Assembly (NCBI GenBank): GCA_964608095.1
Contig: CAZSMK010000075.1
Location: 1-64,000, forward strand
Direction of reading: 5' to 3'
Source of the DNA: CAZSMK01 sp964608095
GTDB lineage: Bacteria; Sumerlaeota; Sumerlaeia; MWCT01; JAGHBZ01
Length of the DNA: 64,000 nucleotides
Shown: positions 53,078 through 61,413 of the stretch, piece by piece
Layout: each line of letters opens with the position of its first letter
How positions within the stretch are numbered: position 1 is the stretch's first letter
The notes under the pieces: model-generated
What the model saw: only the letters and a program-made list of their open reading frames with translations
The model's database searches: none
What the model was told of the DNA's origin: nothing
Program-made: the position numbers and the translations under genes

Positions 53078-54262
53078 TCATTCGATCGAATGAAAAAGCC
53101 AGGAACTATGTGTGGTGTCCCTGACAAAAACCCTCTCTTGTGCCAGAGCAACCAGACCGGCAAACGTAGCATGTGTACCGAGTTGCGCCGAGAGAAATTT
53201 TACTGGCGACTTCCATGCTCGTCCATGATGGCGATAAAACGCCTCTTGTATTTTATCCAGAAACGCCTCTTTCTCCTTCGGTGGATGTAGATAGATCATT
53301 ACGGCTTCCGGGTCAAGAAACGCAACTAACTCGCTTAACATTTCACCGAACTGGTCGGCGATTTTGTCCACGGTTTGTATGGATGTGGAATTGGGCTTAG
53401 TGGAATTGTGGAGCAGCTGATGGAGACTCGTACGCTGTCTCTTTCTTCGCCTATTACTTTGTCCTTCATGCCGCTTGATGGCATTTTGGAAGAGGGTATT
53501 AATAGTCTGTGCGATTTCGCCTGCGAAGAAATGTGCTCCGTGCCAGAGTCTGCCGTCGAGAACAAGGGCGCCGCCGACACCGAGCAGATAATCGCTTTCC
53601 GGCGGCGATTCTCGTAGAAAAAGATAGACAAGGCTTCGCACATCTTTATCGTTCAACTGATGCAGCTCACCCATTGCGGCTACATTGGCATCGTTCTCTA
53701 CAAATATCGGGATCTTGTGGTGCGCCTCAAGGGTTTGCGCCACCGGGACGTCTCTCCAATTGTGAAAGAGATTCAACCTGACAATGCCGCGTTCCGTATC
53801 AATAACACCCGGACAACTAATGCCGATGACGGCCCATTTTTTGACGGTCTTTTTCGACTCTTTACGAAGCCGCGTAATCACGTCATTAATAGCCGCAATA
53901 AGGTCTTCTCCACGCTTGAGCGACCGATGACATTTGGACATCTCTTTCCCCTTGAGCGACGTTACCGACCCATCGATGCCGTCGGTACCGACATCGATCG
54001 CCACTATTGACCATGCATCATAGTTGACTTCGAGGAGAATGGGACACCGCCCCCCGCGCGAGCCGGCTTTGCCTTTTCTCACTTCATGAACAAGGTTCTG
54101 TTTGATGAGAAAATTAAGAATGTGGGTGATGGTCGAGCGGTCAAGACCGGTTAGGCGCGCCAACTCTACCCGCGAAATCAGGGGCGTGCGGTGAATATGA
54201 CCGAGAACTAATGACCTGTTTATCTTTGATGAGGTTTCGGTATTTAGCTTCTGCACTTTCAA
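53078..54262 (-). CDS. ROK family transcriptional regulator
   Basis: A 394-residue NagC/XylR-type regulator. The N-terminal winged helix (about 15-80: SRVELARLTGLDRSTITHILNFLIKQNLV) is followed by a ROK sugar-kinase-like domain with VAIDVGTDGIDGSVT and PIFVENDANVAAMGE. The typical ROK zinc motif CxCGxxGCxE is missing or degenerate, and GAHFFAGEI replaces the usual block. It begins at a TTG (54262) and lies 48 bp upstream of the lysozyme-like gene on the same strand; it probably controls the set in response to a sugar. Confidence 0.9.
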   Translation of the reverse strand: MKVQKLNTETSSKINRSLVLGHIHRTPLISRVELARLTGLDRSTITHILNFLIKQNLVHEVRKGKAGSRGGRCPILLEVNYDAWSIVAIDVGTDGIDGSVTSLKGKEMSKCHRSLKRGEDLIAAINDVITRLRKESKKTVKKWAVIGISCPGVIDTERGIVRLNLFHNWRDVPVAQTLEAHHKIPIFVENDANVAAMGELHQLNDKDVRSLVYLFLRESPPESDYLLGVGGALVLDGRLWHGAHFFAGEIAQTINTLFQNAIKRHEGQSNRRRKRQRTSLHQLLHNSTKPNSTSIQTVDKIADQFGEMLSELVAFLDPEAVMIYLHPPKEKEAFLDKIQEAFYRHHGRAWKSPVKFLSAQLGTHATFAGLVALAQERVFVRDTTHSSWLFHSIE

Positions 54263-54572
54263 TTAAAAAGCCTTAGTCAGCCGGGGTTGTGTGACCATAG
54301 CCTTCTGCTTCAGCATAGAGCAGGAAAAGAGAACACCTACGTCTCCTTTGCTGGTTCGGGTACTCACACGTTCGCACCAAAACAAGAAAGTGTATGGTAC
54401 TCCCTTAACGCTGTCAATACTACACGGATACGTTACCCGCCTTATCGGTAGTACATATCACATGAGTAAAGGGATTTCGAAGAGGTACAACCTCTTTTTT
54501 ACCCCTGGTCAAGAAATGAGACCCGGCCACCTCTTATCGGACTAAGCTCTGTCCGGGGTTAAGGTTCATCCC
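54263..54572. other. Intergenic region with plus-strand terminator-like hairpin
   Basis: About 310 bp without a recognisable gene. AAGAGGT/ACCTCTT (54481-54487 and 54491-54497) followed by TTTT looks like a small rho-independent terminator on the plus strand, although no plus-strand gene precedes it; it may end a short RNA. Several further small hairpins (cggac/gtccg near 54538) lie between it and the end of the secreted-protein gene at 54573 and could end that gene's transcript. Confidence 0.4.
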
Positions 54573-55235
54573 TTAATACAGATACCAATCGGCAACACCC
54601 ACACCGCGGTTCAGGAGAACAGCAGAAGGATCGTAATCCGGCGTGACATTATCCACCGCAATAGAAGTACCAATCACCGCACCTGTATAGTTGGGAGTGC
54701 AGCTTGTACCGAAGAAAATTCGGGCTTTCAATCCGTTGGTGCCCAGGGTGACGTTTCGAATAGTCACACGGGTAAAGCTGTCAAGGGTTCCATCGGTATC
54801 AGCAGGGACATCATCCGTGGTGATCTCGAAACTGCAGTCTTCAAGACGGTTCCATGTCGGGTCGCCCTCGTAAAAGCCGAAAAAGAAATTGGTCCATGTG
54901 CCATCCCATGCAATATCTGCGCTGACAGAAAGTGTTTGACCCTCAGTGTTGATATTGAGTTCCTGGGTGAGAGAACAATTGCCCGCGGTAGCGGTGAAAA
55001 GAACAGAACCGGAGCCGGGATACGAGGTATCGAACGAAGAGTTAATTGCCTGGTACGCGGTGGTGCCGTTGAATCCTCCGTTCTCACGACCGTCAACCAA
55101 GGTGCCGTCCCAGCCGGCGATGTTGCCGTCCATGTGCCCGTTGTAGATAGTGTACTGTGCAAGAGCAGAGCCGGCGATAAGAGAAAGCAAACAGAGAGAA
55201 AGGATAAATCTGAACAAAATTTTTTGTGAGACCAT
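54573..55235 (-). CDS. Secreted protein with carbohydrate-binding-like beta domain
   Basis: A 220-residue secreted protein from the ATG at 55235 (agggagg site). Signal peptide FILSLCLLSLIAGSALAQ with cleavage after ALA. The remainder is beta-rich and Thr/Asn-rich: NGHMDGNIAGWDGTLVDG at the N-terminus resembles galactose-binding-like carbohydrate-binding modules. It ends with a short aromatic tail VGVADWYLY. I do not recognise a specific family. It probably binds glycans at the cell surface or outside. Confidence 0.65.
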   Translation of the reverse strand: MVSQKILFRFILSLCLLSLIAGSALAQYTIYNGHMDGNIAGWDGTLVDGRENGGFNGTTAYQAINSSFDTSYPGSGSVLFTATAGNCSLTQELNINTEGQTLSVSADIAWDGTWTNFFFGFYEGDPTWNRLEDCSFEITTDDVPADTDGTLDSFTRVTIRNVTLGTNGLKARIFFGTSCTPNYTGAVIGTSIAVDNVTPDYDPSAVLLNRGVGVADWYLY

Positions 55236-55746
55236 AATAATCCCTCCCTTATAAATTGATTGTAACAATCAACTATCAATAATCTCCCCTTTTTTTGTCA
55301 AGAATAATTTATATACTTTGCTTAATTTTTTTGGCTTCATAATATATGAAAAGTATGGATGCAAAGCACCATCTACTTCGATATCTACATTACTCCCATT
55401 CTTATGATTAAATTCACCTGTAGGAAGTGACCTGATACCTCGGTATAGCACAATAATGGAGTGAACACCCACCTCTGCCCCTAACAATAATTCCCTGTTA
55501 TCCTTTATGTCGTTTGTGTCCTTATGTTTTTTAAGCGTGTGTTGATCTCTGTTGTTGACGGAACGCGTCCCCGCTACGCTCCAGGCGAGTGCAGCAAGGC
55601 GTATCTATTTCACGGACGATAGATATTGACTTGTATTCATTCAAGACGTTATCCTTTTTTTTCTTTAATTAAATGGATAATATCCGGTTACAATACCTGA
55701 TTACTATCTGCCTTGATGTTCGATTTCCCGGAAGAGAGATATAATC
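55236..55746. other. AT-rich region with a possible gene remnant
   Basis: No complete gene. On the minus strand, 55269-55560 is open and reads protein-like (NRDQHTLKKHKDTNDI, LLLGAEVGVHSIIVLYRGIR, GALHPYFSYIM) but has no start with a ribosome binding site and no match that I recognise; it may be the 3' fragment of a lost gene. A weak promoter-like TTGACT (55626-55631) lies upstream of aspS. Confidence 0.35.
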
Positions 55747-57573
55747 ATGAGCAATGAACACACACAAAGGATACCCGGTGTAAGCAAATTCTGGGGGGTA
55801 AAGCGAACCTGCTATTGCGGCGAGCTCCGGGAATCCGATATCGGCAAAGAAGTGGTGCTCAAAGGGTGGGTTCATCGCAGGCGCGACCACGGGGGATTGA
55901 TTTTTGTCGACCTGCGCGACAGGGAAGGTCTGTGCCAGGTGGTGTTTTCGCCCGAGATCCTGGATGCGGATGCGTTTCAACATGCCCACAGAATCAAGAA
56001 CGAATTTGTCCTGGCAATTCGCGGCGAGGTTATTCATCGCCCTGAAGATACCGAGAATCCAAACCTTAAAACCGGTATGGTGGAGGTCAGGATAACCGAA
56101 TATGAAATTCTGAACACCTCTGCGCCGCTTCCCTTTCAACTCGATGAATACTCACCGGTCAATGAAGATGTGCGGCTGAAATACCGCTATCTCGATCTTC
56201 GCCGCGATGAAATGCGCGACAATATTCTATTTCGCTCGAAACTTTACAAGACCGTGCGTGACTATTTTTTTGAACAGGGTTTTGTGGAGGTGGAAACTCC
56301 TATTTTGACCAAAAGCACGCCCGAAGGCGCACGCGATTTCCTGGTGCCGTCGCGCCTTTCTCCTGCCTCATTTTATGCGCTGCCCCAATCGCCCCAGCTC
56401 TTTAAACAGATCCTTATGATTGCGGGCTACGACAAATATTTTCAGATTGCACGATGTTTTCGCGACGAAGACCTGCGGGCAAACCGTCAACCCGAATTCA
56501 CCCAGATCGATCTCGAGATGTCATTTATTACGCCTGACGACCTCTTCGAAGTTATAGAAGGTATGATGTACCGCATTTATAAAAATCTGCGGGATATCGA
56601 GATTCAGATTCCCTTTCCGCGTATGCAATATGAAGAAGCGATGTTGAAATATGCCTCGGATAAACCCGATCTCCGCTTTGATATGCAGATTCATGACGTT
56701 ACGGAGCACATGGCGTCAGGATGCGATTTCAAGGTTTTTGAGGAGATAATCGCAGAGGGCGGTAAGATTCGGGGACTTGTTGCGCCGGGATGCGCCTCGT
56801 TCAGCCGTAAACAACTCGATGATCTTACTGCATTTGTTCAGCAATTCGGTGCAAACGGCCTGGCGTGGTTTAAAGTACAGGAGCAGAATACAGTTGCCTC
56901 GCCCATAGCGAAATTTTTCAGTGAGGATACACTCAAAAAACTCATCCTCACCATGAACGCCCATGCGGACGATCTCATTCTTCTCGTTGCGGATAAAAAT
57001 ATCAAACCCATTATCGATTCGCTCTCCAACCTTCGCTTGCACCTCGGTAAAGAGCTGGACTTAATCGATGAAAACGCGGTAAAACTCTGCTGGATAGTCG
57101 ACTTTCCTCTGCTCGAATGGAACGAACGCGAGCATCGTTGGGACCCTGCGCATCATCCGTTCACGTCTCCTGTCCCCGATGACGTGAACCTGCTGGATTC
57201 TGAGCCTGGAAAGGTTCGGGCGCTTGCCTATGATCTTGCGCTCAACGGCGAGGAAATCGGCGGCGGGAGTATCAGGATTCATAGCGAAGAGGTTCAGCAA
57301 AAAGTGTTCAGCGTTATAGGGATAACCCCGGAAAAGGCGCGCGAAAAATTCGGGTTTCTGCTCGATGCGCTCAGGATGGGCGCGCCGCCGCACGGCGGTA
57401 TAGCCTTTGGTTTCGACCGCATTATGATGATTCTTTGCGGGGAAGAGTCCATTCGCGATGTCATCGCGTTTCCCAAGACACAGACCGGGCTTTGCCCTAT
57501 GACGTCCGCACCATCTCCGGTCGATGAAAAACAACTCAAGGAATTGTTTATAAAAACTACTATTGACACCTGA
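55747..57573 (+). CDS. aspS: Aspartyl-tRNA synthetase, bacterial type
   Basis: Charges tRNA-Asp (and possibly tRNA-Asn, as in many bacteria). The OB-fold anticodon domain comes first (GWVHRRRDHGGLIFVDLRDREG), then the class II core: motif 1 near FFEQGFVEVETPILT, motif 2 FQIARCFRDEDLRANRQPEFTQID, the bacterial GAD insertion domain (about 285-420) and motif 3 GGIAFGFDRIMMILCGE. The 608 residues are typical of the bacterial type with insertion. An agagag site precedes the ATG. It is followed by rplU-rpmA. Confidence 0.97.
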   Translation: MSNEHTQRIPGVSKFWGVKRTCYCGELRESDIGKEVVLKGWVHRRRDHGGLIFVDLRDREGLCQVVFSPEILDADAFQHAHRIKNEFVLAIRGEVIHRPEDTENPNLKTGMVEVRITEYEILNTSAPLPFQLDEYSPVNEDVRLKYRYLDLRRDEMRDNILFRSKLYKTVRDYFFEQGFVEVETPILTKSTPEGARDFLVPSRLSPASFYALPQSPQLFKQILMIAGYDKYFQIARCFRDEDLRANRQPEFTQIDLEMSFITPDDLFEVIEGMMYRIYKNLRDIEIQIPFPRMQYEEAMLKYASDKPDLRFDMQIHDVTEHMASGCDFKVFEEIIAEGGKIRGLVAPGCASFSRKQLDDLTAFVQQFGANGLAWFKVQEQNTVASPIAKFFSEDTLKKLILTMNAHADDLILLVADKNIKPIIDSLSNLRLHLGKELDLIDENAVKLCWIVDFPLLEWNEREHRWDPAHHPFTSPVPDDVNLLDSEPGKVRALAYDLALNGEEIGGGSIRIHSEEVQQKVFSVIGITPEKAREKFGFLLDALRMGAPPHGGIAFGFDRIMMILCGEESIRDVIAFPKTQTGLCPMTSAPSPVDEKQLKELFIKTTIDT

Positions 57574-57592
57574 GCGCTTGTTTCAGTATGAT
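57563..57592 (+). promoter_or_regulatory. Promoter of rplU-rpmA
   Basis: -35 TTGACA (57563-57568), 18-bp spacer, -10 TATGAT (57587-57592). The -35 lies inside the last codons of aspS. The predicted start is about 40 bases before the rplU ATG at 57640. Confidence 0.65.
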
Positions 57593-57639
57593 ACTCTATT
57601 TGTAATGTGGACAGGTATGTTATTAACGAGGGTAAGATT

Positions 57640-57954
57640 ATGTATGCAGTCATAAAAACGGGCGGAAAACAATATACGGTGAAAGAAGGCGACGTCCTTC
57701 GTGTGGAAAAGATAGCAACCGAACCGGGCAACAAAATCGATATCGATGATGTGCTTTTTTATCACGACGATAAGAAAACCCTGGTGGGCAAACCAGTCGT
57801 TGACAATGTGAAACTCGAAGCCACGGTTCTTCGACACGGCAAGGACAAGAAAATCCACGTGTTTACGTATAAACGCCGGAAACGCTACGAACGTCGAAAA
57901 GGACACCGGCAACAATTCACCGAAGTGAAGATCGATAAGATTAACGTGAAGTAA
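57640..57954 (+). CDS. rplU: 50S ribosomal protein L21
   Basis: Large-subunit ribosomal protein binding 23S rRNA. The 104 residues begin MYAVIKTGGKQYTVKEGDVLRV, the canonical N-terminus, and end with the basic RRKGHRQQFTEVKID. The start at 57640 is preceded by gagggt; a longer frame from 57607 would add 11 unlikely residues. It is directly followed, 16 bp on, by rpmA, the usual gene order. Confidence 0.97.
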   Translation: MYAVIKTGGKQYTVKEGDVLRVEKIATEPGNKIDIDDVLFYHDDKKTLVGKPVVDNVKLEATVLRHGKDKKIHVFTYKRRKRYERRKGHRQQFTEVKIDKINVK

Positions 57955-57970
57955 AAGGAGGTGGAGCGCT

Positions 57971-58258
57971 ATGGCTCACAAAAAGGGCGGCGGAAGCTCA
58001 CGAAACGGCCGCGACAGTCATTCCAAACGGTTAGGGGTGAAGGCGTTTGGGGGTCAGGTCGTCAAGGGCGGGTCCATACTTGTCCGTCAACGTGGCAATA
58101 AATTCTATCCGGGTGAAAACGTAGGTGAAGGAAAAGACAAAACCCTCTTTGCCAAAATCCCCGGAACATTGAAGTTCCATGAACACGGTAAACGACGCTA
58201 TATCTCCGTCATTCCGATGGAGCATATCGCCTCTTCCTCTGAAACCGCTGTCGGGTGA
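57971..58258 (+). CDS. rpmA: 50S ribosomal protein L27
   Basis: Ribosomal protein near the peptidyl-transferase centre. MAHKKGGGSSRNGRDSHSKR and LGVKAFGG are diagnostic; the N-terminus starts directly with the mature AHKKGGG form, with no Firmicutes-type cleaved leader. The 95 residues are slightly long owing to the C-terminal tail. A strong aaaggaggtg site lies upstream. Second gene of the rplU-rpmA operon. Confidence 0.97.
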   Translation: MAHKKGGGSSRNGRDSHSKRLGVKAFGGQVVKGGSILVRQRGNKFYPGENVGEGKDKTLFAKIPGTLKFHEHGKRRYISVIPMEHIASSSETAVG

Positions 58259-58359
58259 TTGAATCTCTATTATCGTTCTACCCTATTGGTTGATATACAG
58301 GGCAGGTTTGTACGAAGTGCAACTTGCTCTTTTTTATTTTTAACGTGTCTTTGATGTAC

Positions 58360-58410
58360 AAGGGGAGAACATCTCCCCTTATTGACATGAGGGCGCAAAT
58401 CATCTATGGT
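58360..58410 (+). promoter_or_regulatory. Hairpin and promoter before the Na/Pi-PhoU fusion gene
   Basis: AAGGGGAGA/TCTCCCCTT (58360-58368, 58372-58380) is a 9-bp stem with a 3-base loop but no U-tract, so terminator function for rpmA is doubtful. Directly after it come a -35 TTGACA (58382-58387), a 17-bp spacer and a -10 TATGGT (58405-58410), a good promoter about 40 bases before the GTG at 58450. Confidence 0.65.
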
Positions 58411-58449
58411 AGTTTCTTTTTCCCTTCCAGGGAAAGATACGTATAAGGC

Positions 58450-60642
58450 GTGAAAATCGAAAAAATACATAGAACTCATTACAGTATATCTGCCCGGACA
58501 CTCGTAACCGTTCTCTTTTTGTTGTCCTTCTTTGGAATTGCCTTTTCGAACACACCGACCACTCATAGTTTAAGCCTTGTTAAATATTATGACCCGATGG
58601 AACGAGACGCCTCGGGCGATAACCAGATAGGCACGGTCAATGAAAAACTTTCACAACCCATCATGCTGGTCGTCGAGAACGAAGAGGAACAGCCGGTCGC
58701 AGGCGTACAAATCGATTACATGGTTCTTTATCACCCTTCTGATATAAAGTTTCCTCCCGAGGTGGTGGCGGAAAATGAGGGGCGAACCGATCGGAACGGT
58801 ATCTATCGGGCTTCGTGCAGACTTGGTGATAAACCGGGCGAGTACGAAATCCTTTTCTTTATCCCTCGAGCCTTCACTGATATTAAATCCAGCTCCGTGT
58901 CCCTTACGTTTACTGCATATAAACATAACTGGGGAAACTGGCTTATATTGGGACTCCTGGGCGGATTGGCGCTCTTTCTGTATGGGATGGAAGTAACTGC
59001 GGATGGACTTCAGTCCTCCTCAGGTGTTCGAATGCGTGGTATTATACAGGACATGACCCGCAAACCACTTCTTGGTATGGGTGTCGGCACCCTAATTACG
59101 TTTATGATGCAAAGCAGTAGTGCGGTCACGACCATGCTGGTCTCGCTGGTCAGCGCCCGCTTGATGACACTACGCCAGGCGCTGGTCATCATTCCCGGCG
59201 CCGCCATCGGTACGACCATCACGGTTCAACTCATCTCGTTTAATATCCTTGATTACTCCCTCCCTATGATTGCCCTTGGATTTTTTATTTATGCGGTTTC
59301 ACATGAACGACGTAAACGCGCAATCGGTTCGGTGATACTGGGCTTTGGCATGATCTTTTTCGGCATGAAAATCATGACTGAATCTATCGATCCCCTGAGA
59401 GGATTCGGTTTCTTCATTGATGCGATGGAGGCGTTGAGCAGGCACCCTTTTATGGCAATGGTATTCAGCGCCCTGTTTACGGCCCTTATCCAGAGTAGTG
59501 GTGCAACGCTCGGTATAGTAATCGCCCTGGCATACCAGGGCAGCATATCGCTGGAAGGCGCCATTCCCATCATATTCGGCGCGAATATCGGCACATGTAT
59601 AACCGCCATTCTCGCCAGTCTCGGGGCAAGCCGTGAGGCAAAACGCGTTGCATGGGCTCATCTCGCTTATAAACTCATCGGCGTTATCCTCTTCTATCCC
59701 TTTATTCCGTATCTCGCCCTCGGCGTCCAGAAGCTATCAACTCTTTTGAGCTTTCTCCCGATGGGATTGGCAGAACCCTCACCGCCACGGCTCGTTGCCA
59801 ATACCCACACACTGTATAACCTCATAATTGCCTTCGGACTTCTTCCCTTGCTGCCGCAATTCGAACAATTGATCAGGCGTATCATGCCGCCCAAAGCAGG
59901 TGAGGCACGTGTTGTTCGCACCAAGTATCTTGACCTCCAGATTCTCGAATCTCCTTCTATTGCCATCGGCTCGGTGCTTCGCGAAATGTCGCGAATGGCA
60001 AGGTTTGTTCAAGAACAGATGAAGGCAATTGGCGAAGTACTCTTTGAAAGAAAAGAAAGCCAGATCGATTTCATCCACAAACGCGATGATAAAATCGACC
60101 AACTCCAAATCTCCATTACGCGTTACCTCGCCAACCTCACACAAAAACGCCTCTCTCCCGATGAACTCGACAAAAGTATCGGCCTTCTTTCTATTGTCAA
60201 CGACCTCGAGAACATCGGCGATATCATCGATAAAAACCTGATTCCTCTGGGGACAAAAATTATCCAGAACACTCTCCGCTTCTCGCCGGAAGGTGAAAAA
60301 GAACTGAAAGAACTCTACCAACACGTGATGGAAGACCTTTCGCGGGTGGTGATCGCCAGCAGCAGCTGGCAGGAAAAACCAGCGCTCGAAGTGATCGAAC
60401 ATAAAGAGATGCTCAAGAATATGCGCCAGGAACTCATGCTCAAACATCTTAGTAGGATGCAGGAAGAATTGAAAGAAACCATTGAAACCAGCTCCGTTCA
60501 TATGGATATAATCAACTATCTTTTACGGCTGGAGTTCTATTCCTACCGGATTGCCCGCGTAGTAGCAGGACAAATAACCATTCAACAGAAAGAGGAAATT
60601 CTTGAACGAACAACAAACCATCAGCAGGACATCGACGAATAA
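58450..60642 (+). CDS. Fusion of Ig-like domain, Na/Pi cotransporter and PhoU
   Basis: A 730-residue inner-membrane protein in three parts. After a signal-anchor (about 13-35), residues 40-155 form an Ig-like (Big/invasin-type) extracytoplasmic domain (PVAGVQIDYMVLY ... RTDRNGIYRASCRLGDKPGEYEI). Residues about 160-490 are a NptA-type Na/Pi transporter with FMMQSSSAVTTMLVSLV and ALIQSSGATLGIVIAL. Residues about 520-730 form a PhoU-like helical domain (SIVNDLENIGDIIDKN). The transporter-PhoU fusion is known from YjbB; the N-terminal Ig-like domain is the unusual part. The GTG start lacks a well-spaced ribosome binding site. Confidence 0.85.
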   Translation: MKIEKIHRTHYSISARTLVTVLFLLSFFGIAFSNTPTTHSLSLVKYYDPMERDASGDNQIGTVNEKLSQPIMLVVENEEEQPVAGVQIDYMVLYHPSDIKFPPEVVAENEGRTDRNGIYRASCRLGDKPGEYEILFFIPRAFTDIKSSSVSLTFTAYKHNWGNWLILGLLGGLALFLYGMEVTADGLQSSSGVRMRGIIQDMTRKPLLGMGVGTLITFMMQSSSAVTTMLVSLVSARLMTLRQALVIIPGAAIGTTITVQLISFNILDYSLPMIALGFFIYAVSHERRKRAIGSVILGFGMIFFGMKIMTESIDPLRGFGFFIDAMEALSRHPFMAMVFSALFTALIQSSGATLGIVIALAYQGSISLEGAIPIIFGANIGTCITAILASLGASREAKRVAWAHLAYKLIGVILFYPFIPYLALGVQKLSTLLSFLPMGLAEPSPPRLVANTHTLYNLIIAFGLLPLLPQFEQLIRRIMPPKAGEARVVRTKYLDLQILESPSIAIGSVLREMSRMARFVQEQMKAIGEVLFERKESQIDFIHKRDDKIDQLQISITRYLANLTQKRLSPDELDKSIGLLSIVNDLENIGDIIDKNLIPLGTKIIQNTLRFSPEGEKELKELYQHVMEDLSRVVIASSSWQEKPALEVIEHKEMLKNMRQELMLKHLSRMQEELKETIETSSVHMDIINYLLRLEFYSYRIARVVAGQITIQQKEEILERTTNHQQDIDE

Positions 60643-61255
60643 TCCGCTCAAGAAGTTATATAACTGGGTGCTGAACTGGGCGGAGACGCCCTACGGCAAT
60701 GTCGCGTTGGTGGTTCTTGCGTTTGCAGAGTCGAGTTTTTTCCCCATCCCACCCGACGTACTCCTTATCGCCCTGTGTATGGGCGGACCACGGCGCTGGT
60801 GGCGCTTTGCACTCTACTGTTCTGCAGGCTCGATCGTGGGCGGTATGTTCGGCTACCTCATCGGCTACCAGCTCTATGACGTCATCGGGCAGGCTATTCT
60901 TGCCTTTATAGGCAAATTATCTCACCAGGACCCCGTGTATCTTCAACTTACCGCAGCGGAATATTTCGAGAAGTACGGCGCATGGGCGGTCGGGATCGCC
61001 GGCTTCACTCCCATACCCTATAAAGTATTCACCATAACCGCGGGATTTTTCAAGATGTCGTTCGCCCCCTTCCTCATTGCCTCCGCGCTCAGCCGCTCCG
61101 CACGCTTTTTCATCGTCGCCGGTCTTATCGGGCTTCTCTTCGAAAAATACGGAGTCGGGATTAAACGCTTTATCGATAAATATTTCAACCTTCTTTCTAT
61201 CCTTTTCGTCGCCCTCCTCATCGGCGGCTTCCTTGTACTCAAATACCTGCACTAA
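60602..61255 (+). CDS. VTT-domain (DedA/YqaA-like) membrane protein
   Basis: A 217-residue protein of the VTT/SNARE-associated family, related to DedA and YqaA and linked to lipid scrambling and membrane homeostasis. VLAFAESSFFPIPPDVLLIAL is the first half-motif, and the second is WAVGIAGFTPIPYKVFTITAG, with F/G-x-P-x-P/Y pairs typical of the re-entrant loops. About four to five membrane helices. It starts at a TTG (60602; agaggaaa site) and overlaps the preceding gene by 41 bp. The fusion transporter and this protein are likely cotranscribed. Confidence 0.88.
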   Translation: MNEQQTISRTSTNNPLKKLYNWVLNWAETPYGNVALVVLAFAESSFFPIPPDVLLIALCMGGPRRWWRFALYCSAGSIVGGMFGYLIGYQLYDVIGQAILAFIGKLSHQDPVYLQLTAAEYFEKYGAWAVGIAGFTPIPYKVFTITAGFFKMSFAPFLIASALSRSARFFIVAGLIGLLFEKYGVGIKRFIDKYFNLLSILFVALLIGGFLVLKYLH

Positions 61256-61413
61256 CCGTAGCAACTTAGAGGTCAAAGAGGCTATCCGACAACCTCTCAG
61301 GCAATACATTACGCACGAATAAATTTTTGCGAATCGGAGATGCGCCGTGACGAATCGAAGAATCAATTCTGTAGTGCCCAGGCGCGCCTGCGCTTTGTAT
61401 CCGCGTGAGACGT
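61256..61413. other. Spacer before the 61.4 kb repeat block
   Basis: About 160 bp after the VTT gene. No gene or terminator is seen. It contains low-complexity 'gagatgcgccgtgacgaatcg' DNA similar to motifs inside the following block. Confidence 0.45.

Noticed and set aside
55269..55560. A functional minus-strand gene
   Set aside because: Protein-like in part, but no start codon with a ribosome binding site and no recognisable family; kept only as a possible remnant.
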